A stretch of 6,100 nucleotides of DNA from CAWJHE01 sp964614855 (GTDB lineage: Bacteria > Chloroflexota > Anaerolineae > Anaerolineales > UBA4823), in contig CAZTMX010000175.1 of the NCBI GenBank assembly GCA_964614855.1, positions 1 to 6,100 of the forward strand, written 5' to 3'. The notes below the pieces were generated by a model. It had not been told where the DNA came from. It ran no database searches and saw nothing but the letters and a program-made list of their open reading frames with translations. Of this stretch, positions 1 through 5,857 are shown piece after piece. The translations under genes were made by a program, and so were the position numbers. Each line of letters opens with the position of its first letter. The stretch's first letter is position 1.

Positions 1-38
1 TCGTCGCCATTACAAACCACGATCATTTTATCAGCCAT
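1..38 (-). CDS. 5' end of next operon gene, truncated by window edge; possibly DsrE-like
   Basis: Only the first 12 codons are visible, reading MADKMIVVCNGD, from an ATG whose first base is at 38. A purine-rich AAGGGA lies a suitable distance upstream and supports this start; the ATG at 43 stops after six codons. The gene follows the QmoC-like gene on the same strand after 53 bases with no terminator-like hairpin between, so it is probably cotranscribed. The hydrophobic beta-strand followed by Cys and Asn-Gly resembles the first strand of DsrE/DsrF-like sulfur proteins, which would suit a cluster that contains tusA. Twelve residues cannot establish this, so the family is a guess; the existence of a gene is more certain. 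Confidence 0.6.
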   Translation of the reverse strand, partial: MADKMIVVCNGD

Positions 39-91
39 TGCATTTTCCCTTTCGTCTCAAATGAATTTATGAACTTGATTAATGCGCCAGG

Positions 92-1258
92 TCAATCTGC
101 CAGCGCAAGTTCCTTTGATAATTCCCGAGCCTTCCGCTTCATCGCATCCACAGATAATGCCAACGGGCGGTAAACCAGGTGTGTCCATTTGCCAATGCCT
201 ACCTCGGTGTCCAACATGGCGACCATTGCCATGGTGTGCAAGGTGTAAGCGATGTAAGTGGGCCACGGCAGGTTCATATACCGGAAAATATGGACAATAA
301 TCCCCCCAACCGCTGCGCCCAGCAAGAAGCTCGGAAAGAGCCAGTCGCTGGGATGTGAGAATTTGTGGATTTCTTCCTTCTTCTGCCTGCGGCTGATCAT
401 GATTTCTATGGAAGTGTAGATCAAGATAACGGTCGCGTAGTAACCCAGCCAGCGCTGCGGGTGATAGATCGGGTAGATCTCGTCCGTCTGGAACCACATC
501 AGCAGCGGCACGATCAGTACCAGCATCAGCCCGTAACCGGTCATCAGCAGCAGGTGCTTCAGCCAGCGGCGATACTCCACCTTGCGGGTTTCTTTATCGC
601 ACTTGTCCCACCACTGCCGTTGAGAGAAGAAGTGCACAGCAAAATCCTTGATCCCTGCCAGGTACGCCCCCAGGGGAATACTGGCCAGGTTGGCTTCAGC
701 TCCTAAAACGTCCCTTAACATAGTCAAAGCATTGCGCACCAGGTGCACTCCCAAGACGACAAAATGAAGCAAGACGATGATCCATACCCACAACACCGGG
801 GCAAATTCGTTGAGCACAACCCGATCTGTGCGGATATGCACACCGCCGGTGAACATGTGATACAGCACCAATAGGATCAACGGCAGCAACGAGGTGCGCA
901 GGATGGTGAGCAGCACAGTTTTCTCAGATGTGTACAGCTTCTTTGCCTTGCCTGAGTGATCGTATTGGGCGATCAGCCAGCGGCGTGCTGACATCATGGT
1001 TTCGGCTGGCTCTGCGCCGCGCGGGCAGGTGGCCGAGCAATCGCCGCAGAAATAACACAGCCAGGGATCGATACTGGCAGTCAGCTTATCCCGCAACCCC
1101 ATCTGCGCAAAACGGATGGTCTTGCGCACAAAGGGGTGCTCGCTGGTCGTCAGCGGACAGACAGCCGTACAATTGCCGCAGTTGATGCAGGCTTCCGGGT
1201 TGATTGCCCCGTACTGTTTCAATTCATCGATAAATCCAGGATCAACGCGTGTGCTCAT
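92..1258 (-). CDS. qmoC: QmoC-like HdrC-HdrE fusion: membrane [4Fe-4S]/heme b quinone oxidoreductase subunit
   Basis: Protein of 388 residues. The N-terminal HdrC-like half carries two [4Fe-4S] motifs, C24-x2-C27-x2-C30-x3-C34 followed by Pro, and C68-x2-C71-x2-C74-x3-C78 followed by Pro. The C-terminal half is an HdrE/NarI-like membrane domain with about six hydrophobic segments near residues 115-137, 151-173, 233-256, 269-287, 307-328 and 333-350. Histidines in or near these segments (134, 165, 172, 235, 323, 341) are candidate heme b ligands. Size and HdrC-HdrE fusion match QmoC, which passes electrons between cytoplasmic Qmo flavoproteins and menaquinone. The start at 1258 overlaps the stop of the upstream winged-helix gene (ATGA) and has AAGGA just upstream. 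It is the only membrane subunit in view, so it should anchor the complex formed with the two HdrA-like proteins. An assignment simply as an HdrC/E-type protein is the alternative. Confidence 0.88.
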   Translation of the reverse strand: MSTRVDPGFIDELKQYGAINPEACINCGNCTAVCPLTTSEHPFVRKTIRFAQMGLRDKLTASIDPWLCYFCGDCSATCPRGAEPAETMMSARRWLIAQYDHSGKAKKLYTSEKTVLLTILRTSLLPLILLVLYHMFTGGVHIRTDRVVLNEFAPVLWVWIIVLLHFVVLGVHLVRNALTMLRDVLGAEANLASIPLGAYLAGIKDFAVHFFSQRQWWDKCDKETRKVEYRRWLKHLLLMTGYGLMLVLIVPLLMWFQTDEIYPIYHPQRWLGYYATVILIYTSIEIMISRRQKKEEIHKFSHPSDWLFPSFLLGAAVGGIIVHIFRYMNLPWPTYIAYTLHTMAMVAMLDTEVGIGKWTHLVYRPLALSVDAMKRKARELSKELALAD

Positions 1259-1557
1259 GCTTCCTTGCCTTCCACCCGTTTGTAAATCGGGTAATCTCCG
1301 CACATACCAGCCTCAGCCAGGATGCCGTATTTTTTCATGGCTGTTACCGCCCATAGGACTTCATGCGTGGGCATACCAAGCTCCTGGGCGATTTCAGGTA
1401 CGGTCCTGGGTCTTTCTCGCACCACTTTACAAACGGTTTGCTGCACCCGCTTTTGCTCCTTTAGCAAAGCCTGCGTTCGTTCGACCGTTTCCTTATGTTC
1501 TTCGCGCAGCTTCTTGAGCGCCTCGGTACGGGCGCGCGCAGCTTCTTTTGTTTCCAT
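1255..1557 (-). CDS. small coiled-coil/winged-helix protein encoded inside the Hdr/Qmo set
   Basis: About 100 residues. Residues 1-38 are highly charged, rich in Lys, Glu, Arg and Ala, and look like a single amphipathic coiled coil. Residues 40-95 look like a winged helix: VCKVV, then TVPEIAQELGMPTHEVLWAV as helix-turn-helix, then AMKKYGILAEAG and a wing with MCGDYPIYKR. Two cysteines, C43 and C86, flank the domain. GGAGG at 1565-1569 lies 7 bases before the ATG at 1557; an adjacent in-frame ATG at 1560 gives one more residue and an ATGA overlap with the upstream stop. The gene also overlaps the QmoC-like start by four bases. Such tight nesting between two complex subunits suggests either an accessory subunit made in step with the complex or a local regulator. 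The fold is inferred by eye and I do not recognise a named family. Confidence 0.85.
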   Translation of the reverse strand: METKEAARARTEALKKLREEHKETVERTQALLKEQKRVQQTVCKVVRERPRTVPEIAQELGMPTHEVLWAVTAMKKYGILAEAGMCGDYPIYKRVEGKEA

Positions 1558-3383
1558 CATGCTGCCTCCATCACTAGACCTGCATCCATAGCGATAGCAT
1601 CTACCATGGCTTCGTATTGATCCAATGTCCAACCTTGCACATTGATTGCCCGGTTTGGACAAACCGCCACGCATGCGCCGCAACCCGAGCAATTTGCTGG
1701 CGTCACCACCGCCCGCCGGAATTCTCGCCCATCTTCATACATGGTCTGGATGGCGATAGCGCCGTCATACTGGCAGACCTCCACGCACGCACCGCTGCCG
1801 TCGCATTTTTCCGGGTCCACCGCAGCCACAAAGGGCGGCAATTCGACATACCCGCGCCGCAGCAGCGAGGTAACCTTGGCCGCGGCTGCAGATGCAGCCA
1901 TGACAGACTCCTGGATGTTCATAGGTCCCTGGGCTGTGCCTGCCAATACCACGCCGTTGATAGCAGTTTCAACCGGGCGCAATTTCGGATGCACTTCCAA
2001 AAGAAAACGATCTGCACCGCGTGACAGCTTTAGCATCGAAACCAGGTCATCGATTTGGCGAGGCATCATTCCCACTGCCAGCACCACCAGGTCCGCCGCA
2101 ATCTCCAATTCTTCACCATAAGTCAAATAATCATGGGTTCGAAGGAGAACCGGGTATTCCTCCCCCTCCGGCGCCGGCACCACTTGCGGCAGCTCATCGC
2201 CGTGGTACATCAGAAATCGAACCTTGTTCTTCATCGCCCGCAAGTAGTAATCCTCATGACCACGCCCATAGGTGCGGATATCCTGGTACAAATCAAAGAT
2301 ATGCAGGTCGGGATAAAGCTCCTTCAGCTCGTTGGCAACATGCAAGGCTGCCGTGCAGCACACCCTGGAGCAGTAATTATTCACCTGCCCATCCGCCTGG
2401 GGTTCCGAAACCCCATCTACCTGGCGGCTGCCGACGCACTGGATGAACACCACATCCCGCACCTTGCGCCCATTCCACTGCAGTTCTTTTTTGTCGTGAT
2501 TTTCCTTCAAGAACACGATGAAATCCGACAGGGTGACAACCTCTGGCAGTTCCCCATAGCCGTATTCGCCGGTTCTCGGTTGGTATGGATCAAAACCAGT
2601 CGCCATCACAATGGCTCCAACCGATTGTTCAACCAGGCGTGTCGGTTCTTTGGGACTGAGTAAAGTCTGGCGGATTTTGATCTGGAAATTACCTACATAT
2701 CCGGAAATATTCTCAACTTCGGCAGATTTAAGCACCTGGATGCGCTCGTGAGAGATGACCTGTTGGATCAAAGTTCTAAGCATGGTCGATGCTTCTTTAC
2801 CTGTGGGGAACACGGTTCCCAGCAGGGACATGCGCCCGCCCAATTCAGCGGATTTTTCCACCAGGGTCACTTGAAGCCCTTGTTTTGCAATCTCCAGGGC
2901 AGCCTGCATCCCTGCAACACCGCCGCCGATGACCAGGGCGCGCTTTTCGGCAGGCAAACGGAAGTTGTCTAACGGGGAGAGTAAGCGCGCCTTGGAAATG
3001 CCAGCAGCCATCAAGTAGATGGCTTTCTCGGTTGCACCGGGGATATCCTCATGATGCACCCAGGAGTCCTGCTCGCGCAGGCCGACATGGTGATACAGAT
3101 ACGGGTTCAAGCCAGCTCGCGAAACCGTGCCGCGAAATGTCTGCTCGTGCAGCGAAGGCGCACAAGCGCCGATCACCACCCGGTTGATGCCGTGCTCGCG
3201 GATGTCTTGCTCGATGATCGCCTGACCGGCGTCCGAACACATCGACATGTCGGTGCGTGAAACGACAACATTGGGCAGTTTGCGCAGGGCTGTGGCAACT
3301 TTTTCGACCTGTACGATCTTGCTGATGTTGCCGCCGCAATAGCAGGTGTACACCCCAATCTTTGGTTCTTCATTCCCATGCAT
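1557..3383 (-). CDS. hdrA: HdrA-like FAD/Fe-S protein, long form (N-terminal HdrA domain, FAD domain, C-terminal ferredoxin); QmoB-like
   Basis: Protein of 608 residues. Residues 1-135 form the HdrA N-terminal domain, with CYCGGNI (C14, C16), C49 and GACAPSLHE (C74). Residues 148-515 are a thioredoxin-reductase-like FAD domain: GGGVAGMQAAL at 153-163, ATGFD at 261-265, IQCVGSR with C316, YCSRVCC with C338, C342 and C343, and AGTAQGP near 481. Residues 520-580 are a two-cluster ferredoxin. Its second site is intact (C565, C568, C571, C575); the first reads C527, S530, C533, C537, with Ser at one ligand place. The internal ferredoxin insertion of methanogen HdrA is absent, as is the DCxxC motif after FPT. 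REQDSWVH at 103-110 has Asp where I recall Cys in typical HdrA. AGAGG at 3390-3394 supports the start, which overlaps the previous gene by 14 bases. It probably pairs with the shorter HdrA-like protein in a cytoplasmic electron-transfer module. Confidence 0.92.
   Translation of the reverse strand: MHGNEEPKIGVYTCYCGGNISKIVQVEKVATALRKLPNVVVSRTDMSMCSDAGQAIIEQDIREHGINRVVIGACAPSLHEQTFRGTVSRAGLNPYLYHHVGLREQDSWVHHEDIPGATEKAIYLMAAGISKARLLSPLDNFRLPAEKRALVIGGGVAGMQAALEIAKQGLQVTLVEKSAELGGRMSLLGTVFPTGKEASTMLRTLIQQVISHERIQVLKSAEVENISGYVGNFQIKIRQTLLSPKEPTRLVEQSVGAIVMATGFDPYQPRTGEYGYGELPEVVTLSDFIVFLKENHDKKELQWNGRKVRDVVFIQCVGSRQVDGVSEPQADGQVNNYCSRVCCTAALHVANELKELYPDLHIFDLYQDIRTYGRGHEDYYLRAMKNKVRFLMYHGDELPQVVPAPEGEEYPVLLRTHDYLTYGEELEIAADLVVLAVGMMPRQIDDLVSMLKLSRGADRFLLEVHPKLRPVETAINGVVLAGTAQGPMNIQESVMAASAAAAKVTSLLRRGYVELPPFVAAVDPEKCDGSGACVEVCQYDGAIAIQTMYEDGREFRRAVVTPANCSGCGACVAVCPNRAINVQGWTLDQYEAMVDAIAMDAGLVMEAA
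1565..1569 (-). promoter_or_regulatory. ribosome binding site of the winged-helix gene
   Basis: GGAGG on the minus strand, within the last codons of the long hdrA gene. It is 7 bases before ATG 1557 and 4 before ATG 1560, so it slightly favours the 1557 start. Because the site and start are inside or touching the upstream stop, translation is probably coupled. Confidence 0.65.
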
Positions 3384-4755
3384 ATGCTGCCTCTTTCTGT
3401 GCTTCTTGCTGGCGAGCCAGCTGCCGTTCGTGCCTTGTGCTATCCGATTCCACGATGGTTTCGCTGATAATTCCTGCCCGTAAATAGGATGCTGCAGAAA
3501 CCGCAGCCGCGCCAGCGGTGACAATGCTATCCACGATGTCCATCGGACCACCGGCAGTACCCGTGACAAAAATTCCCGGGTGGTCTGTCAGGCAGGGGCG
3601 GCTGTTTGGATTTGGTAAATACACAAACTTATCGCTCCCCAACGCTACGCGAAAAGTGGATGCCGGGTCGTAAGCCGGAACCATCCCCAGAGAAAGCACC
3701 ACCAGGTCGTGTGTGACCTCTTTCATCTCGCCTGTCTCTGTCATTTCGACACGTACCACGGGGTTCTGTTCGCTATCTTCCGTGATCTTTGCCACCTTGC
3801 CGCGCACAAATTCGATCCCCATAGCTTTGGCGTTGGTATAAAATTGCTCGTACCCCTTGCCGAAGGTGCGGATATCCATGTAGTAAATGGTAATTTCCGC
3901 CAGCGGCAAAGCACCCATAAGCAGCATGGCTTGCTTGATGGCATACATGCAGCATACCCGCGAGCAGTAATCCACACCCAGGGTCTCATCGCGAGAACCT
4001 GCGCACTGCACATAAGCGATGCTCATCGGCTCTTTGCCGTCGCCAGGTCGCAAAACACGCCCGTACGGACCGGTGGGCGCCAGGAAGCGCTCCATCATCA
4101 TCGGATCAATGACGTTTTTCAGCTTGCCTTTGCCGTATTCAAACTTGGCATCCAGCGGTGTGGTTTCAAAGCCCGTTGCCAGGACAATCGCACCTGCCTG
4201 CAGCAGGATTTGCTGCGGCTGTTGAGAGAAATCCACCGCCCCAACCGGGCAGGCTTTTTCGCATTTGCCGCAAAGCAGGCAATTTTCCATATCCAAAACC
4301 GCAACCTGCGGCAAGGCGGTGGAAAACGGCACGCGGATGGCATGGTATGCGCCCAATCCCCGGTCGAATATGCTGGGCACGGTCACCGGGCAATCGTACT
4401 CACAATTGCGGCAGCCGGTGCACAGCCTTTCATCGACATAGCGTGGTTTCTTAGTGATGTGCACATCGAAGCCGGCACCGGTTTCATCCACTTGTTGAAT
4501 TTCGCAGTAGGTCATCAGCTCAATATTGGGGTGATGCGCTACTGCTGACATTTTTGGCGTGGTGATGCAGCTGCAGCAATCCAGGGTGGGAAAGACCTTG
4601 CTCAGCATGATCATCTTGCCGCCGATAGTGGGCTGCCGCTCCACCAGGGCTACCTGGTAGCCCTGGTCAGCCAGGTCCAGAGCTGCCTGCATCCCAGCGA
4701 TCCCACCACCCACAACAAGTGCGTCTACTTGTTTGTTTTCCATAGGTTTGTCCAT
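3370..4755 (-). CDS. hdrA: HdrA-like FAD/Fe-S protein, short form with internal ferredoxin insertion; QmoA-like
   Basis: Protein of 461 residues that starts almost directly at the FAD domain: VVGGGIAGMQAAL at 14-26, LVERQ at 37-41, ATGFE at 193-197 and TGTAGGP near 398-404. After FPTLDCCSC (C60, C61, C63) comes an inserted ferredoxin with two complete [4Fe-4S] motifs, C112, C115, C118, C122 and C159, C162, C165, C169, each ending in Cys-Pro. QCAGSRD (C251) and YCSRVCC (C264, C268, C269) are HdrA-family signatures. The N-terminal HdrA domain and the C-terminal ferredoxin of full-length HdrA are absent; the tail from 435 is charged and coiled-coil-like. The start at 4755 (MDKPMENK) has AGG about 9 bases upstream and lies 5 bases after the MvhD-like stop; ATG 4743 is a possible alternative. 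The likely role is electron transfer through FAD with the adjacent long HdrA-like protein. QmoA homology is plausible but not proven. Confidence 0.92.
   Translation of the reverse strand: MDKPMENKQVDALVVGGGIAGMQAALDLADQGYQVALVERQPTIGGKMIMLSKVFPTLDCCSCITTPKMSAVAHHPNIELMTYCEIQQVDETGAGFDVHITKKPRYVDERLCTGCRNCEYDCPVTVPSIFDRGLGAYHAIRVPFSTALPQVAVLDMENCLLCGKCEKACPVGAVDFSQQPQQILLQAGAIVLATGFETTPLDAKFEYGKGKLKNVIDPMMMERFLAPTGPYGRVLRPGDGKEPMSIAYVQCAGSRDETLGVDYCSRVCCMYAIKQAMLLMGALPLAEITIYYMDIRTFGKGYEQFYTNAKAMGIEFVRGKVAKITEDSEQNPVVRVEMTETGEMKEVTHDLVVLSLGMVPAYDPASTFRVALGSDKFVYLPNPNSRPCLTDHPGIFVTGTAGGPMDIVDSIVTAGAAAVSAASYLRAGIISETIVESDSTRHERQLARQQEAQKEAAYAWE
3390..3394 (-). promoter_or_regulatory. ribosome binding site of the long hdrA gene
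   Basis: AGAGG on the minus strand, six bases before ATG 3383 and inside the end of the short hdrA gene. It supports a 14-base overlap of the two genes and rejects the 62-residue longer reading that begins at 3569, which lies within the upstream coding sequence and lacks any HdrA similarity. Confidence 0.65.
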
Positions 4756-4760
4756 TTCAT

Positions 4761-5198
4761 TCAACCTGCCAGTGTGGGGGCAGCTTTTAGCGCCAACTCG
4801 TCTTTGACAAAACCGATGCCATCCAGCAGGTTCACCATCTGGTTTACCTCCTTGAGGAACGGTTTTACGCAAACGGTGCAAATAGCTGCCAGGCGCAGGC
4901 GGCGGATATCGATCCCGCGCGCCTTCATCAAGGTGTAGGTGCGCGAGACCAAATCCGCAGTACCGTCGGCTTCCACTTTATACGGGCTATCTGTACCGCT
5001 GTACATGATGATGATGCCGTCGATGCCGCGCTCGAAAGCCCGGACAAAGAACTCCGGCGGGAACATGACCGGACACAGGATGGGGAGGATGTAGGTATTG
5101 GCAGGGTAATCCGCAAAAACCTGACCTGCAGAATCTGCCCCAGCATACCCGCCAGCCAGTGTCGCCAGGATCAATATCTTGGGTTTGCGGGTCTCCAT
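4761..5198 (-). CDS. MvhD/FlpD-like protein with degenerate [2Fe-2S] site
   Basis: Protein of 145 residues. The backbone follows MvhD, the small subunit that links hydrogenase or other donors to HdrA: GGYAGADSAG at 16-25 (family: CNWCSYAGAD), YPANTYILPILCPVMFPPEF at 31-50 (family: MCSGRVDPEF), then FVRAFERGIDGIII and YSGTDSPYK at 66-74 (family: a CHxGDCHY-type motif), ending with a helix, KEVNQMVNLL. Of the usual cluster cysteines only C42 remains. A different CxxC appears at C107 and C110 (AAICTVC). The start at 5198 is preceded by AAGGA, which lies within the tusA stop region; a longer frame would run into tusA. In QmoB this domain is fused to HdrA; here it is a separate gene just before the HdrA pair. 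It probably binds HdrA as a structural or thiol-active adaptor rather than as a classical [2Fe-2S] carrier; that role is inference. Confidence 0.85.
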   Translation of the reverse strand: METRKPKILILATLAGGYAGADSAGQVFADYPANTYILPILCPVMFPPEFFVRAFERGIDGIIIMYSGTDSPYKVEADGTADLVSRTYTLMKARGIDIRRLRLAAICTVCVKPFLKEVNQMVNLLDGIGFVKDELALKAAPTLAG

Positions 5199-5208
5199 GC
5201 AAACATCC

Positions 5209-5454
5209 TTATTTCTTGCGCAAGATAAACAGGCGTTCGTAGCCTTCAGCGGGCAGTGCACCCAGGAATTCGTGACCCACTTTTTCACACCAACGGGGCA
5301 TATCGTTTTTGGTGTTGGCATCGCCAGACCAGATTTCGAGCACTTCGCCGACTTTTACCGCGCCGATGCTTTTCTTGGCTTCCAACAGGGGCCCCGGGCA
5401 AGACATCGCACGTGCATCCACAGTTTTTGCAGCTACAACAGTATTGAGGTCCAT
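5209..5454 (-). CDS. tusA: TusA/SirA/YedF-family sulfur carrier protein
   Basis: Protein of 81 residues, the usual TusA length. The signature DARAMSCPGPLLEAKK at 13-28 contains the persulfide-carrying Cys19 in the CPGP motif at the start of helix 1. The second half has the beta-alpha-beta pattern of the family (VLEIWSGD, then MPRWCEKVGHEFLG, then ERLFILRK). C56 sits in helix 2 and could act as a second thiol. TusA proteins accept sulfane sulfur from desulfurases or rhodaneses and hand it to DsrE-type or sHdr-type partners in the cytoplasm. GGAG lies about 10 bases before the ATG at 5454. The gene is 27 bases after the repressor gene and 10 bases before the MvhD-like start, so it is cotranscribed with the flavoproteins. 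This is the clearest clue that the locus handles sulfane sulfur. The family is certain; the partner is inferred. Confidence 0.93.
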   Translation of the reverse strand: MDLNTVVAAKTVDARAMSCPGPLLEAKKSIGAVKVGEVLEIWSGDANTKNDMPRWCEKVGHEFLGALPAEGYERLFILRKK

Positions 5455-5481
5455 GGTATTCGTTTCTCCTTTTATTTGGGT

Positions 5482-5766
5482 TTATGGATCAGGCATCATT
5501 TTGTGGATAATCTCAAGAACAGAGGGCTCGCAAATCCAGTAATAGATGGTTTGCCCTTCTCGGCGCGACTCCACAATGCCGCGTTCTTTCATCACTCGCA
5601 AATGCTGCGATGTGTTTTGCAACGATGTATCAATCTTCGCAGCAATCTCCCCCACAGAAAGCTCACATCTTTCCAGGGCATGTAGGATCAAAACACGCCG
5701 CGGGTTGGTGAGCGCCTGGATTAACCTGGCTCGGTTTTCTGCCCATTCAAGCAGCTTGGGGTCCAT
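5482..5766 (-). CDS. ArsR/SmtB-family winged-helix transcriptional regulator
   Basis: Protein of 94 residues with the full ArsR/SmtB layout: NPRRVLILHAL at 21-31, LSVGEIAAKIDTSLQNTSQH as helix-turn-helix at 36-55, LRVMKERGIVESRREGQ leading into the wing at 56-72, and TIYYWICEPSVLEII at 73-87. The metal-binding CxC of arsenic sensors is absent. Two cysteines, C34 before the recognition helices and C79 after the wing, could form a redox or sulfane-sulfur switch like those described for BigR, SqrR and sHdrR, but their spacing (45 residues) and places differ from what I recall of those proteins. AAAGGA is the ribosome site for ATG 5766. The gene leads the operon and dyads overlap its likely promoter, so autogenous control of the sulfur genes is likely. 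Confidence 0.93.
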   Translation of the reverse strand: MDPKLLEWAENRARLIQALTNPRRVLILHALERCELSVGEIAAKIDTSLQNTSQHLRVMKERGIVESRREGQTIYYWICEPSVLEIIHKMMPDP

Positions 5767-5768
5767 CT

Positions 5769-5811
5769 GGCAAATCCTTTGCTTGTCAGTTTATTTCAGG
5801 CAAATACTTGC
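5769..5811. repeat. two GGCAAAT...TTGC direct repeats, 30 bp apart
   Basis: GGCAAAT followed by CCTTTGC at 5769-5782, and GGCAAAT followed by ACTTGC at 5799-5811. Each copy is itself a short dyad (GCAAA-N3-TTTGC and GCAA-N4-TTGC). The first covers the ribosome site of the regulator gene. They may be repressor contacts or chance repeats in an AT-rich leader. Confidence 0.3.
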
Positions 5812-5817
5812 GTATTT
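5802..5817. promoter_or_regulatory. AAATAC-N4-GTATTT dyad, second candidate operator
   Basis: AAATAC at 5802-5807 and GTATTT at 5812-5817 are perfect inverted repeats around TTGC. The site sits roughly 15-30 bases downstream of the inferred transcription start and 35 bases before the regulator ATG, in the untranslated leader. It could be a second half of a two-site operator. It shares bases 5813-5817 with the outer arm of the neighbouring dyad. Confidence 0.35.
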
Positions 5818-5821
5818 CCTT

Positions 5822-5841
5822 AATTGCAGTACGTTGCAATT
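5822..5841. promoter_or_regulatory. 7-bp perfect dyad over -10/start region, candidate ArsR operator
   Basis: AATTGCA, six bases, then TGCAATT. An extra T/A pair at 5821 and 5842 extends each arm to 8. With a small bulge, TATTTCC (5813-5819) also faces GGGAAATA (5845-5852), giving a longer imperfect symmetry. The site overlaps the last bases of the -10 box and the expected start, where a repressor would block RNA polymerase. Its assignment to the adjacent ArsR-type protein is inference. Confidence 0.5.
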
Positions 5842-5844
5842 ATA
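5839..5844 (-). promoter_or_regulatory. -10 box of the operon promoter
   Basis: On the minus strand the hexamer reads TATAAT, a perfect sigma-70-type -10 match, about 70 bases upstream of the regulator ATG. No good -35 is seen at 17 bases; CTATCA at 18 bases matches TTGACA at three positions, so the promoter may be weak or need a partner. Transcription would start near 5832, inside the dyad at 5822-5841. A second weaker pair, TTGTGA then 17 bases then TATGCT, lies slightly further upstream. Confidence 0.5.
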
Positions 5845-5857
5845 GGGAAATAGAAGC

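Noticed and set aside
2055..2663. 202-codon open frame on the + strand
   Set aside because: Antisense to the long hdrA gene, with no family-like motif and no suitable ribosome site seen.
3384..3569. 62-residue N-terminal extension of the long HdrA
   Set aside because: It lies inside the short hdrA coding sequence in another frame, and the HdrA domain begins right after ATG 3383, which has AGAGG at the right distance.
3709..4548. 279-codon open frame on the + strand
   Set aside because: It lies wholly antisense to the short hdrA gene, whose cysteine motifs and FAD signature are unmistakable. It has no recognisable domain and is a codon-bias shadow.
4756..4881. Longer N-terminus for the short HdrA, from 4881
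   Set aside because: It would overlap the end of the MvhD-like gene by about 120 bases, and the extra residues do not look like HdrA.
92..5198. Energy-converting methanogen HdrABC-MvhAGD complex
   Set aside because: No HdrB CCG protein or MvhA/G hydrogenase subunits are seen, MvhD is degenerate, and HdrC is fused to a membrane domain as in QmoC.
5199..5321. Longer N-terminus for the MvhD-like protein, including extra cysteines (CPVG, CLSCARNKDVC)
   Set aside because: These residues are a frame-shifted reading of tusA. The start at 5198 has an AAGGA site and aligns with the MvhD N-terminus.
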